Below, piece by piece: positions 33,404 through 45,283 of a DNA stretch of 64,000 bases. Position numbers and translations under genes: made by a program. The notes under the pieces were generated by a model. It was given only the letters and a program-made list of their open reading frames with translations. It ran no database searches and was not told the origin of the DNA. Source of the DNA: Yamagishiella unicocca (Eukaryota > Chlorophyta > Chlorophyceae > Chlamydomonadales > Volvocaceae); NCBI GenBank assembly GCA_003116995.1, contig BDSL01000054.1, forward strand, positions 434,001 to 498,000, written 5' to 3'. Every line of letters begins with the position of its first letter. Position 1 is the stretch's first letter.

Positions 33404-34374
33404 GTGTCTTTAGTTCCGTTTAGTTTCGTGGCTACATGTTTTCGAATTGAGATCAGTCTTATGTTACCGGTCACGCAGCCGATCGCCCCAGGGCACAATA
33501 CTGAGCCATCGGCTTCACGCATGGGAGCAAGGATTTCCGCTCAGGAGCGACTCAGCTAGGCCAGGCCGGCTGAAGCCAGCCAGGTACATGCCTTACCGTC
33601 ATACCGTTGCTGGGCTTACAACGCAATACGTCGCATGGCCGGCCAGAGCACACCTGTTATGCCCTACTCATCCTTTATTAACCTGCCCCACCCACCCTTC
33701 CAGTTCCCGACCCTGCATCCGGCGACGCTACCTACCCTACTGCATGCGTCATTCAGCGACGATCTTCATCCTGCAGGCCGGAACGTACGTACGATTGCGT
33801 TCGCACGATCCCGGGGCTTGAGATTCTCATCTGCATCTGTTAGCGGCGCTTGCCGGGGCAATTGCTTCCCGAGCCTCCCTGGAGCATTAGGCTCCCAGCG
33901 GCCTGCGCTGCGTGCCGTGTTCCTCTGCCAGCTCCCTTTGCATCGCGGAAACCCCTGCCAGGTTGGACTGCCTCAGGTACCCGAGGAGGCGTTAAGTCAG
34001 GCCCACCAGAACGCAAATTCCCCCTGGGGCGCTGGGAGCTGCTGCTTTATTTTGCCTCTGGGCTGTTGGCTGGTGTCGTGGTGGTCTGCCTTAATTACGG
34101 TGAAGCTGGGTTTCTGTCTCTTTTGTCTCCATCAGTGTAACAAGGCAATGACGGGCGATGTGCCCGATGGTTCGCGCGTTCCAATACAAACTGCATGTAG
34201 AGGCGGTGAGAGCCCTAACCAGGGCTGGAACCTGCCGGGGCCAACACTGGCCAACACGTACGGATGCGGCTTAACGGTTTCGCGGACGCCGTCGAAAGAA
34301 CAAAATGTTATAGCAGGGGAGCGGTGCGCTCGAGAATGTTAATCGCATGGCCACCTGGGGAGCAAACTCCAATA

Positions 34375-34640
34375 TTATATATAGCGCGCTAGCTTTGCCC
34401 TTTCTGTCCTGGTTAACAGCCCTCGCTCGACATTTATCGCCCTCGACTCATTATAAGATTTCGCAGCGTCCTCAAGCCCGGGCGAAGTCATGACAAAAAG
34501 AAGAGCATCGAGCATATTTTGGGCATTCAAGCAGTACATGCTGCTCATCTTCCATTTCCCCGTACTCGTCGTGTCACACAAAAACGACAGACTCCATCAG
34601 CTCAAGCTCGGCCACCAGGGCGGTTGGCTTCAGGATCCAA
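34375..34640 (-). mobile_element. Decayed 3' end of a non-LTR (LINE-type) retrotransposon
   Basis: On the - strand one frame reads CDTTSTGK and, after a +/-1 shift, another reads MEDEQHVLLECPKYARCSS. Together they look like the C-terminal zinc-knuckle of LINE polyproteins (C..C, about eight residues, E..H....C). Both frames then stop. No reverse transcriptase core is visible upstream, so this would be a 5'-truncated, frameshifted relic. The assignment rests on this one motif. Confidence 0.4.
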
Positions 34641-35620
34641 GCAACCCAGCAGCGTGCACCGCGTTAGCGCCACATGGTGCTTCCGCGGTATATCTGAGCG
34701 TGTATGGCCCAGGAAGCCGTGAGGTCCCCCTTGTGCATGAACGGTTGGCTGTGGCTGTCGCGTCATGGCTGTTTTGGCTCTGCTGTGCCCTTGCCCTTCG
34801 CTTTGCGCGGATGCTGGGTTCAGCCCCGCCTCTCCTATGATGAGGCCACGGAGCATGGGCCCCTCTTCTTGTCCTGGGTTCGCCCGGGCTCGAGGGTGCT
34901 GTAGCATCTCCTCATTGTCAACCAGCCCCATCCGGTGCTTGTAACGCAGCATTTTCGCACCGGGTTGCTCACTGTACGAAACGAGTAGCCAAGGGTCGAC
35001 AACATTCGACGGTGGTTCCATTTCTCCATGAACCTGACTCGTAAACGCAGTAATAAGTGCGCTTCGGGATTGCTTACTGCTGGATGGGTTGGGTGCGGCG
35101 GTACCATTCATCACTCCAGGGGCTTCCTGTTTTTATTTCTGTTTTTTCCCTTGGTTTTGGGGGCGTCTGCTGGCTGCCAGCGCTGGCTTGTCATAAGGTG
35201 AGGCCTCGGCATTGGGCTCCCCTCTTGTCCTGGTCTTGCCCAGGCTTGCCGTAACGATTACAGTTAGAGGAACAGCCGTCGGAGTGCGTTTTCGTACCGT
35301 ATACCGTACACCGGTACCTCGAGTAACAGCCGGTGAACATGGCAGCCATAAACGGACTGCTTAATAACAAGTCCTCCATTGTAACTAAGTTTACAAGGCC
35401 CAGCCTTGCCATGGACATTGCTAGTCATTTGTACCAGATTTGGGAACGTTGCGCGCTGTACGTGCCGAACCACTTGAGATTTGTTGTGTAGTAGCTTCTA
35501 CATATGGCATCTTATTAAATTTTGTGGGCGTGCTAACCAGCAGCACAGTGAGAGACGTCGCGGTTATATCCCAGGAGGCTGAACCCTTGATTTCCCTGCA
35601 CAGGCCAGCGGCTTGGCTTA
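34641..35620. other. Spacer with probable transposon-derived sequence
   Basis: No gene is supported. Two diverged copies of an about 90-bp segment (about 34815-34905 and 35190-35255; shared core CTTGTCCTGG then GCCCGGGCT or GCCCAGGCT) suggest old repeat insertions. Confidence 0.35.
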
Positions 35621-35621
35621 G

Positions 35622-35645
35622 CTATATTTATATAGCTATATATTA
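35622..35645 (+). promoter_or_regulatory. TATA-rich promoter element of the SEUSS-like gene
   Basis: An AT-rich run with TTTATATAGCTATATATT lies 60-85 bp upstream of the ATG at 35707. That spacing fits a TATA promoter with a short 5' leader. Confidence 0.4.
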
Positions 35646-35706
35646 AGATGTTACAGGTTTACGCTCCTTAGCGATTGTTTTACGCGCAGTGGGCGTATTA
35701 CCGTAT

Positions 35707-38700
35707 ATGGACCGAATTTCGCTTATTCCACGTCTTCTGAAGCTGTATTGGACGAGAGCAAAGAGCCGCCCGCAAGATAACAGCCTTTCTTGGTGGAAGC
35801 AGTACGTTAGCGAGTTCTTCTCGCCTGGGGGCGTGCTGCAAGTTTCGGTATCGTCGTTGAAGGTGTTCCAGGGCTCGCTGCCCGCGCCGCTAGCGGTGCC
35901 CGCACGCTCATTGCCGCGCCTCTTTCAATACAAATATGACAACGGCGTCCTGGAAGAGCTATTAGTATTGGGCGGCGTTTCCGAGCGCGTCACGGATACG
36001 GGCACGACCGTCCTTCACAGCCCGTTGTGTCGGGAACACATAGTTTTCGATGGCTTCGAAATCATCCAGTACGGTGCGCTGCACGCTGAGTTCGATGCAG
36101 ACTCGAAGCTGCAGCTTTACGAGTTTGAGGTGACAGGTTTCGACTTACATATTGACCACTCGGTAGGTAGGACCTGCACAGCAAGATTTTGGCGTGCGCT
36201 TGGTTGCACCCGGCCAGTGCATAAGCGCAATGGGCCTGGGCGTGATGGGGGGAATTGCAGCAACAGGCGGGAGGAATGGGGAGCTGTGCGGTGCTGCTGG
36301 GTTTAACAGCTGGGCGCCTACATACCCAAAGCTGCCGTTACACATATCGTGGCAGCAGTCCGTTTCCGATGAGGCTCCCCCTCCTCCCCCCCACCCCTGA
36401 CGGTGCCTCCAGCCGCTGCCCTCGTGCATCGCATGCGCCCCACCACACCAACCCCTCTCCTCACACCGCAATACGTGTCGCGGGCGTGCGACTGCCGTGC
36501 CATGCGCGTTTACCCCAACACGAGCTCCACGACCACCCCGTGTAAGCTGCCGCACAGCCCCCATGCACACACCGCCGCCTGCTGTCCACACGCACCGCTC
36601 CCCACCCTGTTGTGCGTTTCCTCCTGTACCCCCATAGACGGGTTTCCTCACCGCCCCTCCCCCCACCTCCTTCAGGTGATCCACGCGGACCTGCAACGCA
36701 TGTCACAAGTGCTGGGGGCCCGCTCGGCCATGTTGGGCGACCTATCGGCGGGCGTGGCGGCGGCGGCGGCGGCGGCCGCTGCCGCCTCGAGGCCGGGCGA
36801 GGCGCCTGCTCCCGGAGTGGGCCCTCCGGACGCCTGCGGGCTGCTGCAGGACGCGCAGGCGCAGCTGCAGCAGGCCGCCGCCGCGCTCAGGGCGTACGGC
36901 AATCGCCTGGAGGAGTACCTTTCGTTCGAGTGGAACTACATCCAGCGAGTGCTGCACCACATGCAGGTGCGCAGCGGGCAGCGCTGGGCGCCGCCGCGCT
37001 TCGCAGCAGTTGGCTTGTTGTTTTGAGGTTGCGGTGGTGCGAGTGGGAGTGGGGGTGGGGGTGCCAGCAGCGGACTGGGAGCCGTAACCCATCAGCGCAC
37101 AGGCGGCAAGGCGCCCATCATCGCCGCCCCAACGCCCGTAGTCCTTGGGCGGCTTGCAAGGTTGTAGCGCCCGCGTGCCCTGATCCCGCCCACGTGCCCT
37201 GATCCCGCCCACGTGCCCTGATCCCGCCCACGTGCCCTGATCCCGCCCACGTGCCCTGATCCCGCCCACGTGCCCTGATCCCGCCCACATCTGCATCCCC
37301 CAACTCTGCCCCAGATTCACTAATATACACCCCGCCTACACCGTACTCGTTTGGCTGTGCCCTTTCGTCCCGCCGTGGCACCTGCACTGCTGTCACCAGA
37401 TGGCCGACGCCCTGCATGGCCTGGGAGACCTGGTGGAGCTGTGCGCGGGCCAGCAGGACATGAGCCCCGGCCAGGCCATGGCGCTTGCAAGCCGCGGACT
37501 GGAGCCGGCTGGAGCCGCAGTGGTGCCGCCAGCCGGCGCGGGGAGAACCGTCGCCGCCCCGCCGGCGGCTGACGTGGTAATGGGGGGCGCCAGCCAGCAT
37601 ACGCTGGCACCGCCGCCGCTGCCGCCCCTGCCTCCGCACCAGCAGCAGGCGCAGGTGCAGCAACAACAACAACTGGGGCCGATGCAGCTGTATCTGCAGC
37701 GGCAGCAGCTGCAACAGCAGCAACTACGGCAACAACAACAACGGCAGCAACTACAGCAACAACAACAACAACAGCAGGAACAGCAGCAGCAACTACAGCA
37801 ACAACAGCAGCAACAACAACAACAACAACAACAACAACATTACCTGGGATCTGGGCTGGGTGCGGGGAGCCTGGCAATGGCGCAGGCGGGTAGCGGCAGT
37901 GCAGCCCCCGAGCCCAAGGCCGGGTCGGGCGGCTTGCCGGCCACTGGGCCCAGCTTCCATGGAGCGGCTTCCTCGTTTCAGCAGCACCAGGGCGGGCGGG
38001 AGCAACACGCTACGCTGCAGCAGCACCAGCGGCAGCTGTTAGAACAGCAGCAACAGCTTCAACAACAACTCCAGTTGCAGCAACAGCAGCTGCGACAACA
38101 GCAGCCACAGCAACAGCAACACCCAATCCAACGCCAGCAATATCCGCAAGCGGCCTCGAGAACCCAGGCGGCCGCTTCGGTGGGGGCGGCGGTCAACGGC
38201 GGGCGAGTGACGGTGCTGGTGCGGCCCGGTGGCCTGGGCGGGGCCGCGGACGCGGGTTTGCAGGGCACCATGACCGGTGCCTCGGGCTTTGGAGCTCGGG
38301 GTCCCTTCCACAGCTCGCAAGGGGGGCCCGGCATCAGCATGGGAGCTGGTGCGTCACCCGACAACGCAGGCTACCAGGCGCAAGGTCAGCCGCCGTTACA
38401 CCCCGGTCCTGCGTACAGCGTGCGGAAGGGCGAGGGCGACGGTGTCATGGAGCTGGGCATGCTGACGGCGCAGGGGGTGACAGGGCCTTACAACAACGGC
38501 CTGGGGGCGCCTGACGGGTGGCTAGTGGGCGGCAGCATGCTGGGGGGCGCGTCCGTGGATCCTAACACGGTGACGCGGCCGAGGGTGCGGCGAGGAGGGT
38601 ACACCGGCGGCCCGATGGGTGCTGACAGCAGCGGCGGTGCGGGCTTCATGCAGGAGCAGCAGCACCACCAACAGCAGCAGCTGCTGCAAGCGCAGCAGCT

Positions 38701-38740
38701 GCAGCAGCAGCTGCTCGGCAGGCAGCACCAGCAGCTTTAA
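35707..38740 (+). CDS. SEUSS/LIM-domain-binding (LDB) family transcriptional co-regulator
   Basis: Exons 35707-36162, 36676-36966, 37400-38740, all phase 0, giving 695 aa. Residues about 5-150 match the LDB core of plant SEUSS: RPQDNSLSWWKQYVSEFFSP, LPRLFQYKYDNGVLEELLVL, then GALHAEFDADSKLQLYEFEV. After an Ala-rich spacer (about 170-200), EEYLSFEWNYIQRVLHHMQ joins MADALHGLGDLVELCAGQQD across the second splice. This is the conserved SEUSS segment following the LDB core, and its continuity supports the joins. The C-terminal 400 residues are Gln-rich with CAA/CAG tracts (about 320-390, 440-490 and the very end), unlike SEUSS where much Gln lies N-terminal. SEUSS proteins bridge DNA-bound factors to LEUNIG-type corepressors in the nucleus. 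A CAG at 35687-35689 could be an acceptor, so an N-terminal exon cannot be excluded. Confidence 0.85.
36636..36662 (-). repeat. Dispersed intronic motif, family D (weak)
   Basis: AGACGGGTTTCCTCACC just before the acceptor of SEUSS-like intron 1 (exon starts 36676). It matches only the ACGGGTTTCCTC part of the family. Confidence 0.4.
37187..37290. repeat. 19-bp minisatellite in intron 2 of the SEUSS-like gene
   Basis: Five to six perfect copies of CGTGCCCTGATCCCGCCCA within intron 36967-37399. Confidence 0.9.
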
Positions 38741-38887
38741 AGCAGCCTTCCGATGCGGCCAGACAGGAGCGTGCCGAGCCGCAGGTGGGCCTGCGGCAGC
38801 AGCGGCTGATGGCTCGACCCGTGGAGCAGGTGGCGCAGCAGCAGCAACAGCGGCCGCCGCACGAGCGGCTGAGGCGCGACATGTTCT

Positions 38888-38892
38888 TGTAA
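38888..38892 (+). terminator. TGTAA polyadenylation signal of the SEUSS-like gene
   Basis: TGTAA 148 bp after the stop codon, in a stretch of lower GC content. Confidence 0.55.
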
Positions 38893-41334
38893 CGTGTTTT
38901 ACATGGTGCATATTCGTACAGCTGCCGCATCCCTTTTTTCGCAAAGCGAGGTCATTATCCAGATGGAAACGGAACCGCTAAGCGGCGCGACCGCCACCCC
39001 GTCCTTCCTTGGCCATAGCCGTGCGCTGGGCACGGCACATGCACATGGTCATGCCAGAAAGAAACGGGCGCGGAAGACGTGAAATTGCCATGCATGCCCT
39101 GACTGTTAATGATAGCTTCGGGAAATGAAACGCATCCGCATGATGTGCAATTACCAAAATGCTTCGACATGTTGAGGCCCGCTCACTAGCGCATCATAGG
39201 CGATCGTAATTGGGGTTGGGAGTCAACCCCAAAGTCGCCCTGTCAACCCCACTCCCCTGGCAATCGCGGCCGAGATCCGCAGCCGCCCTGGCCAGCACAG
39301 CTCGACACAGCAACGCGCAACGCATGAGGGCGTCATAGTTGTAATCGCAGCGCCGTGGCTGGGAATGAATGCACGGTCTCAAGCCGTAGTACTGCAGAGG
39401 TCTGCGGCTCCCCGCACACACCGAAAGAGCGCAGATCCTTGTGTTGTCCGGCAACACCGTTCTCCAGCCAGGACGTGCCCCTGCTGCTGGCCGCAACACA
39501 CTACCGGGACACGCGGGTTCGGCTCACGCATCAGCAGCCGTTGCCGTTGCGCCGCATGTCCAGGCAGCTCCAAGCGACGCTCAAGTCGACCAACCGTGTC
39601 TGGAAGCCGCATCCCAGGAAGCTCCCATGTCGCGCGACACGGGCTTGCCTGCATCGTGGCAAGCTGACAACCGCCCACATAAGAACCTAACCCATCCCGC
39701 CGGGGAAGAAAGATACAAAAACCGCACCAGCACATGGGCGCATCAAGTGGGAACAACGCACGAGCGACGGCCGGCCGCGCCACAATGAACAGTGCGGAGC
39801 ATTGGGGACCCCTTTTGAAAGGCTCTTATCTCATCCACGAAAAGGAGCGGCGCAGCGCCAACCCTAAAACCGCGCAGCCCTGCAGCTCGTTGCCCCCGAC
39901 CCATGCGGGCCCGCGGTGCAAGGGTGGCAACCCTAAGACCCCCTCCTCCCCCTCCCCCCCCACGTCGGCGGGCAAGCCCACCTGCAGGAAACCGACACGC
40001 AGGGCGAGCAGGCACCACAGCGCACCGCAAAAGCCCTCACTATGCGAATTACCGTACGACGAAGCGCGTCCCACCTGCCGTCTCGCCCGGCCCCGGGCCC
40101 CCCCTTTCCCCCACAACAGCTGACCCACGCTATCTCCCAAGAATACCTAACACTAGCCCACATCAGCGATCCGCCTCTCCGGTTCGCGTCCCTGACCCCG
40201 CCTCTCCGGTTCGCGTCCCTGACCCCGCCTCCCGCACCTCAGTTCCATGACCGCACCAGCGACGGACCTCCCAAGCTGCCCCTCTCGCCAAATCCTAAAC
40301 TCCGCGCCGTTGTGCTCGTAACCCCTCCTCTCCCCAAACCTGCAACGAACGAGCGAGAGGCAATGACACCCTGCACCTGACTACATCAGGACCACACCCA
40401 GTCTACAGTGAGGGCTTAGTGCTACCACGACCATGCCATGCACTGCTACTATACACGTCGGGAGGGCGCTTCGCCGCGCACCAGGCATCGCTGCTGCCCA
40501 AAGTTTGCAGTGGGCGCAGCCGCCCCGTGTCTCATGGCATCTCTGCACCGAGCCGAACCTGCACCGAGCCGAAAGCCTCAGATAAGAGCATCCTACAGCT
40601 CGTCCGCTCCAGCTCCCTGCGTCGTCGGGAGCTGACGTCCTCGGTCAGGCCTCCCCGTCCTCCATCCTCCCCCTTTTACATGCTCCGTTATTGCCGCCAC
40701 TCCTCCATCCCAACCACGCGACTAACGGGGGTGGAAATACCGTACACCGTACACCGTACACCGCTCAGCTGCGAAACTGAACGGAAAATTCACCAGCCTG
40801 CCGGCACGAGAGCGTGTGTTATTGAAATAACAACTCACAGCGAGTGTTTATGTGTGGGAGGGGCTCAATTCGCTGCAAGCAGCCCAGGGCGGGCGAGCCA
40901 CCGCGACACGGATGCCCAGATGCTTCCGACCAGGCTCACCACCCCCGGGTGCCCGAGCCAGCGTGGTGACAACGCCGCAGTTGCCGCCGCCCGTGCGGAG
41001 GGTTTCGAGGAAGACCCGTGGATGCCAGAAAAAACCGTTCGGAGGGTGGGCGCGGCGAGTGCGTAACAGCACACCCTGTCCCCCCTGCCCGGCTGCCAAC
41101 GCTTGCAGGCGGACTAGGACCGGCAGCTCGTGCCCTGCCCCCCTCCCCCCCGGGGGGGGCCCCTCTCCACTCCACATTGCCGCCGCCTCGTCGCCGCACG
41201 CTGCTGTTCCAATACACGGGCGGCACACACGCGCCTCCTGACCGTCAGGCTGGGTAACGCGCCGTACGTCCGAGTCAGCAGTCCGCGAGCCACGAGTCGG
41301 AAGGCCCTCGGCTCCGAAGAGACCCGCTGTCATC
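38893..41334. other. Convergent intergenic region
   Basis: No gene is supported. It contains a family A motif at 41000 and a short CGTACACC triplication at about 40742. The 3' end of the RING-H2 transcript may reach into it. Confidence 0.4.
41000..41042 (+). repeat. Dispersed motif, family A, outside any annotated intron
   Basis: TTTCGAGGAAGACCCGTGG then ATGCCAGAAAAAACCGTTC. This is the one strong copy not inside a called intron. It may mark an unannotated 3' UTR intron of the RING-H2 gene. Confidence 0.65.
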
Positions 41335-41764
41335 GCCGCCGGCGGCTCCGCTGTCGTCACCGCCGCCGGCTCCGCTGTCATTGTCGTCGGCTCCGCCGGC
41401 TCCGCTGTCATTGTCGTCGCCGCCGGCGGCTCCGCTGTCATTGTCGTCGCCGCCGCCAGCTCCGCTGTCATTGTCGTCGCCGCCGGCGGCTCCGCTGTCA
41501 TTGTCGTCGCCGCCGCCAGCTCCGCTGTCATTGTCGTCGCCGCCGCCAGCTCCGCTGTCATTGTCGTCGCCGCCGCCGGCTCCGCTGTCATTGTCGTCGC
41601 CGCCGCCAGCTCCGCTGTCATTGTCGTCGCCGCCGCCAGCTCCGCTGTCATTGTCGTCGCCGCCGCCGGCTCCGCTGTCATTGTCGTCGCCGCCGCCAGC
41701 TCCGCTGTCATTGTCGTCGCCGCCGGCGGCTCCGCTGTCGGCTCCGCTGTCGGCTCCGCCGCCC
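41335..41764. repeat. 30-bp minisatellite abutting the RING-H2 stop codon
   Basis: About 13 copies of a 30-bp unit built on TCCGCTGTCATTGTCGTCGC plus GCCGCCAGC. The array ends about 2 bp from the RING-H2 stop codon (41766), so it would be transcribed in the 3' UTR. It is open in several frames, which creates spurious repetitive ORFs on both strands. Confidence 0.9.
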
Positions 41765-41765
41765 C

Positions 41766-43189
41766 TCACATCCCGGGGGCCTGCATGGGCGACTCGCACA
41801 TGGGGCAGGTGTCCTTCCGCTCCAACCAAGCATAGATGCAGGGCATGTGGAAGTGGTGGCCGCACTCGGTGAAGATCTTGGGGTTATCTGCGGGACGGGG
41901 GGTGGGGGGGGAGGGGCGGGCGAGAAAACCCGTTGGTGTGCATAGTGTAGGCGAGGTAGCGCATGGTGGGCGGAAGGGGGGGGGAGGGCGGGGAAGGGGA
42001 CAGGACGGATTGGGTTTTGGACCTGCCCGTGCGCGTTGACCTTCGGGATACCGGCGGAAGGTGGGCCGCGAGTGCGGACATGGTAGGGTATAGTAGGGGA
42101 TCCACGGGCAAACCAGTTGTCCCAGGTGCGGGAATCGCGACGCAGGGGACGGGCCCGGCGACGGCAGGACATATACTTCAGCCCCCACACCCAGATTCTC
42201 GCCTCAGCGAAAAGCACCTTCCTCCCTTCTCACACTAATCGGTTTCCTAATTGGTTTCCTAATCGGTTCACCTAGTCAACGCCGACCTACGGGTTTCCTC
42301 TCAAGCCCCCTCCCCCTCCTCCTTCCCGCTGGCATGCTGACACCCGCACCAGAGAGCCCCCTTCCAGAGGCCCAGGTGGGGCCCCCGGCTCTGCCCCTTC
42401 CTGCTCACCATGTGAGTAGGGGTCGAGGCATGTGGGGCAGAAGTCGTCGTCCTCGTCCTGCATGGGACCGAACGCCGCCCCTGCGGGAGGGGGCGCAGGC
42501 GGAGGGGGGGGCGCAGGCGGCGGGGAAGGGCCACACCGGTCGCATCGTGCCACACCGGTCGCATCGTGCGCTGCCATCGTTTGGGGGCATCACGAAGACC
42601 ATCACAAGCGCACGCGAGGCCACTATCACTCATCCCCTTTACATACCGTCCTGGACCTGTCCTACGGTACGGCAAAGCAGCAAGACAGGATAGCCGTGGA
42701 CCGACACAGAAGAGCAAACATACTAGGTGAGGAAATCCCGGGGCCCGGAGGTGGGGGCCCGGGAGGGGGGGCCCGCGCACCTGAATCGGTCGCTTTCAAC
42801 TTGCATACCCTCCTCCTGGCCGGCCTTCCAGATAAGACGCGGCCTTCTCAGCCCCCCACCCCAAAACACACAAACCCTCCCTTCGTATCTCCCCGCGCTC
42901 CGGCGCTCTCACCCGGTCGCCCCGCAGCGGTGCTGGCAGCGCCCGGACCTGCCGCCGCTGCTGCCGCCGCTGCTGCTGCTGCTGCCGCCGCCGCTGCTGC
43001 CGTTCCTGCAGCCGTGGCGGACAGATCCGACGCCACGGCGCCGTCGCTCTGGAAGCGGGGGACAGCAGAAGGAGGCGGAGGCGGAGGCGGAGGGGACATA
43101 GGGTGGGTCAGCAGGGCGGCGGCCAAAATGACCGCCTCCAAATAACGGGTTGTGGGCGGGGGTGTGCTGGCAGCGGGCTCGCGCAGCAT
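41766..43189 (-). CDS. RING-H2 E3 ubiquitin ligase of the plant RHB1A-like type
   Basis: Exons 43189-42913, 42480-42409, 41887-41766, phases agreeing, giving 156 aa. The RING-H2 is complete: C107, C110, C125, H127, H130, C133, C144 and C147 (DDDFCPTCLDPY, then CGHHFHMPCIYAWLERKDTC and PMC). The segment DNPKIFTECGHHFH plus IYAWLERKDTCP is very close to small plant RING-H2 proteins of the RHB1A group, in which the RING sits at the extreme C-terminus after a variable region. Here the N-terminal 90 residues are Pro- and Ala-rich (an uninterrupted Ala run at about 61-78). The start at 43189 is the least certain part; an extra upstream exon is possible. The first 10 bp after the stop codon enter a minisatellite. 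Confidence 0.78.
42280..42305 (-). repeat. Dispersed intronic motif, family D
   Basis: CGACCTACGGGTTTCCTCTC in RING-H2 intron 2 (41888-42408). It is the exact reverse complement of the 6405 core over 17 bp. Confidence 0.65.
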
Positions 43190-45283
43190 CCGATCGCGCA
43201 AGTCGAGAGCGTCCAGGTTTCATTGCCGCCATGCAGTCCCGTCAGCCCCGCGAGGAGACCCCAGCCCACCTCTCGCCCCGGGCAGTTCAGTTCCGGGTTC
43301 ACCGGGGAGGGACGCCCCATGCTGGACCCCGACTCAGTAGCACCGAACGTGAACCAACAGGGGTGCGCGCACACATTCCTTGGGCCTTCTTCTGTGCCCC
43401 CCTCTACGACCGCAGACCTCGATCGAACCGCCATTGCGATCAGCCCGCGTGTCGCGCCCTGCCCCAGCTCGCCTCTCCTCCTCTCCTCGGTTCCCCGAGT
43501 TTGCTCCCTAACCCCTTTCCGCTAAACCGCTGTTACGTTAACAACGAACTAACAACGAACTACTCAACAACAAACCCCCCCACCCCGCCCCTGAACCTAT
43601 AAGCACGGCCGCGCAGTCCCCTTCGCACCACGGGTCGGCGCTGCTTGCCCTCGCCCTGGCTGCCCGTGCGGTGGTGCGAGGGTCGGGACGTCTCCCCCAG
43701 CTGCCCCACCCCCAGCTGCCCCTCGTGGCCGCTGGGGCGCTTGCTGAGGCTCAGGGACTCCATACCCCCCGAAAGGGAAGCTGCAGCCGCAGCTGCTGAG
43801 GCTGCGCTCGCGGCATGCGGGGTGTTGCGCCCGGGAGGCGAGGGCGGGCGGGCGGGGGAGGAACCACCGGGAGGAGGGAGGGGGAAGGGGGGAGGTCAGC
43901 TGAGGACGGCGGGAGCGGTGACGAAGAGGCGAGTGTTTGTCACGGCTGGCCGTGTATGGCAGCGAGACCGCGGGTGCGGAAGCAGGCAATGTCCGAGCTG
44001 GCTGGAGTGGAGTGAGTGGAGTGGAGTGAGTGGAGTGGGGGGAGTGGAGGGAGTGGAGGGAGAGCAGATGAGCCAGTGGCAAGACGAGAGTGGGAGATTA
44101 TAGAACTGTGCCTGTGGAGTCTGTGGGGGGCAGGATGCACCCTTATTGGTTCGGACGGAGCGCCGGGGGTTGCTGGGGGATGAGGAAGCGGTTGCGCAAG
44201 TGTGCCGAGTTCGGAAGTCCCACGTCGGCGTGGCAGGGGTGATGCCAGGAGTGGAGGTGGCCAGCCAAAAACGCGTACCGGCCGAGTTGGTGCGGCTGTG
44301 GACTGGCCGGGGAAGCGGCGCAGACGATTCCGCGGTCTGTGGGGGGAGTGGAAGGACCCGGGGCTGGCGTTCACGTGCGTGGTTGGCGAGCGAACTTGAA
44401 TCACAGTGGTCCAGCGCGTGTGCTTGTTTAGGCAGGCTTATTTCGTCAATGATAAGCAGTTAAACAGTACAAGAGAGCAAGGCGCGGTTGGGGCGTCGTG
44501 TTGTAGGTAGGGCTTCCATACAGCCTCAGCACCCACGCACCTTTGGCAAGAGAGGCCCAGCGTCCACGTCATCTTCGTAAACGGGCGCTGTTCGCTGCTG
44601 CTGTGCTGTGGCTCCAGGATTGGAAGGCACCGGAGGCGCCTCGTACTGATAATGGTGGTTCTCCAACGCTCGGGACCTGCGCTCGGAACCTCAACGCGAA
44701 TCAAAACCGGAGCCTGTTGGGGCAGTTTAAACATTATGTTTTACCTGGGTGTTGTATCCTGCGATTCGTCCGAGTCGCAGGAGAAACAGCGACAAAGGCG
44801 CAAAAGCCAGGCACAGCAACGAGGCGGGTCGTCCATACGGTGCCCCGAGCCCGGCAACCGTGCCTCCATTCCGTGAATTCTTCTGTAAGCTATATCTCGT
44901 TCCGGGTCGCTTGTGTCCATTAGCCGGAGGCGGGGGGGCCCGAGGGGTTTCCCCTATTCGAGGCCTGTTATGCGCACTATATGGTGAGCTATAAAGTGCC
45001 TACAATTTCAAGCAGGAATCATGCCATCTATGGATTGTGTATAACGCGGTCGGGCAGGGTCCCCATGTTGAAGGACATGCCATCCGTGCTAACCGTCTGG
45101 GCCTTTTTTTACCATACCTGTTACTCTACACGTTACATTGTCAAAGGACTTATTACGACACAGTACCTGCCACCCATACAATTGCTTTACAGTACCTCAA
45201 GCACCCGATCTCTGAGCTCTTCTCGTCAAGACGCCCTCTTTTTCAACGAAGGAAGTCCTGGCGAGGGCAGGCTACGAGGAATA
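43190..45283. other. Divergent region between RING-H2 and COPZ genes
   Basis: No gene is supported in either direction. It includes a GAGTG-rich simple repeat at about 44004-44066 and an AAC-rich patch at about 43530-43575. An upstream exon of the RING-H2 gene could lie in the left part. Confidence 0.4.
44004..44066. repeat. (GAGTG)-type simple repeat
   Basis: Irregular array of GGAGTGAGT and GGAGTGG units. Confidence 0.85.

Noticed and set aside
33635..34342. 235-codon + strand ORF downstream of the TATA-like box
   Set aside because: Starts with ATG but shows no domain, no splice context and a composition like transposon spacer; left uncalled.
41130..41945. Repetitive Arg/His/Cys, Pro/Leu/Ser and Asp/Ser/Gly ORFs
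   Set aside because: Frames of a 30-bp minisatellite; the RING-H2 last exon is the only supported coding part.
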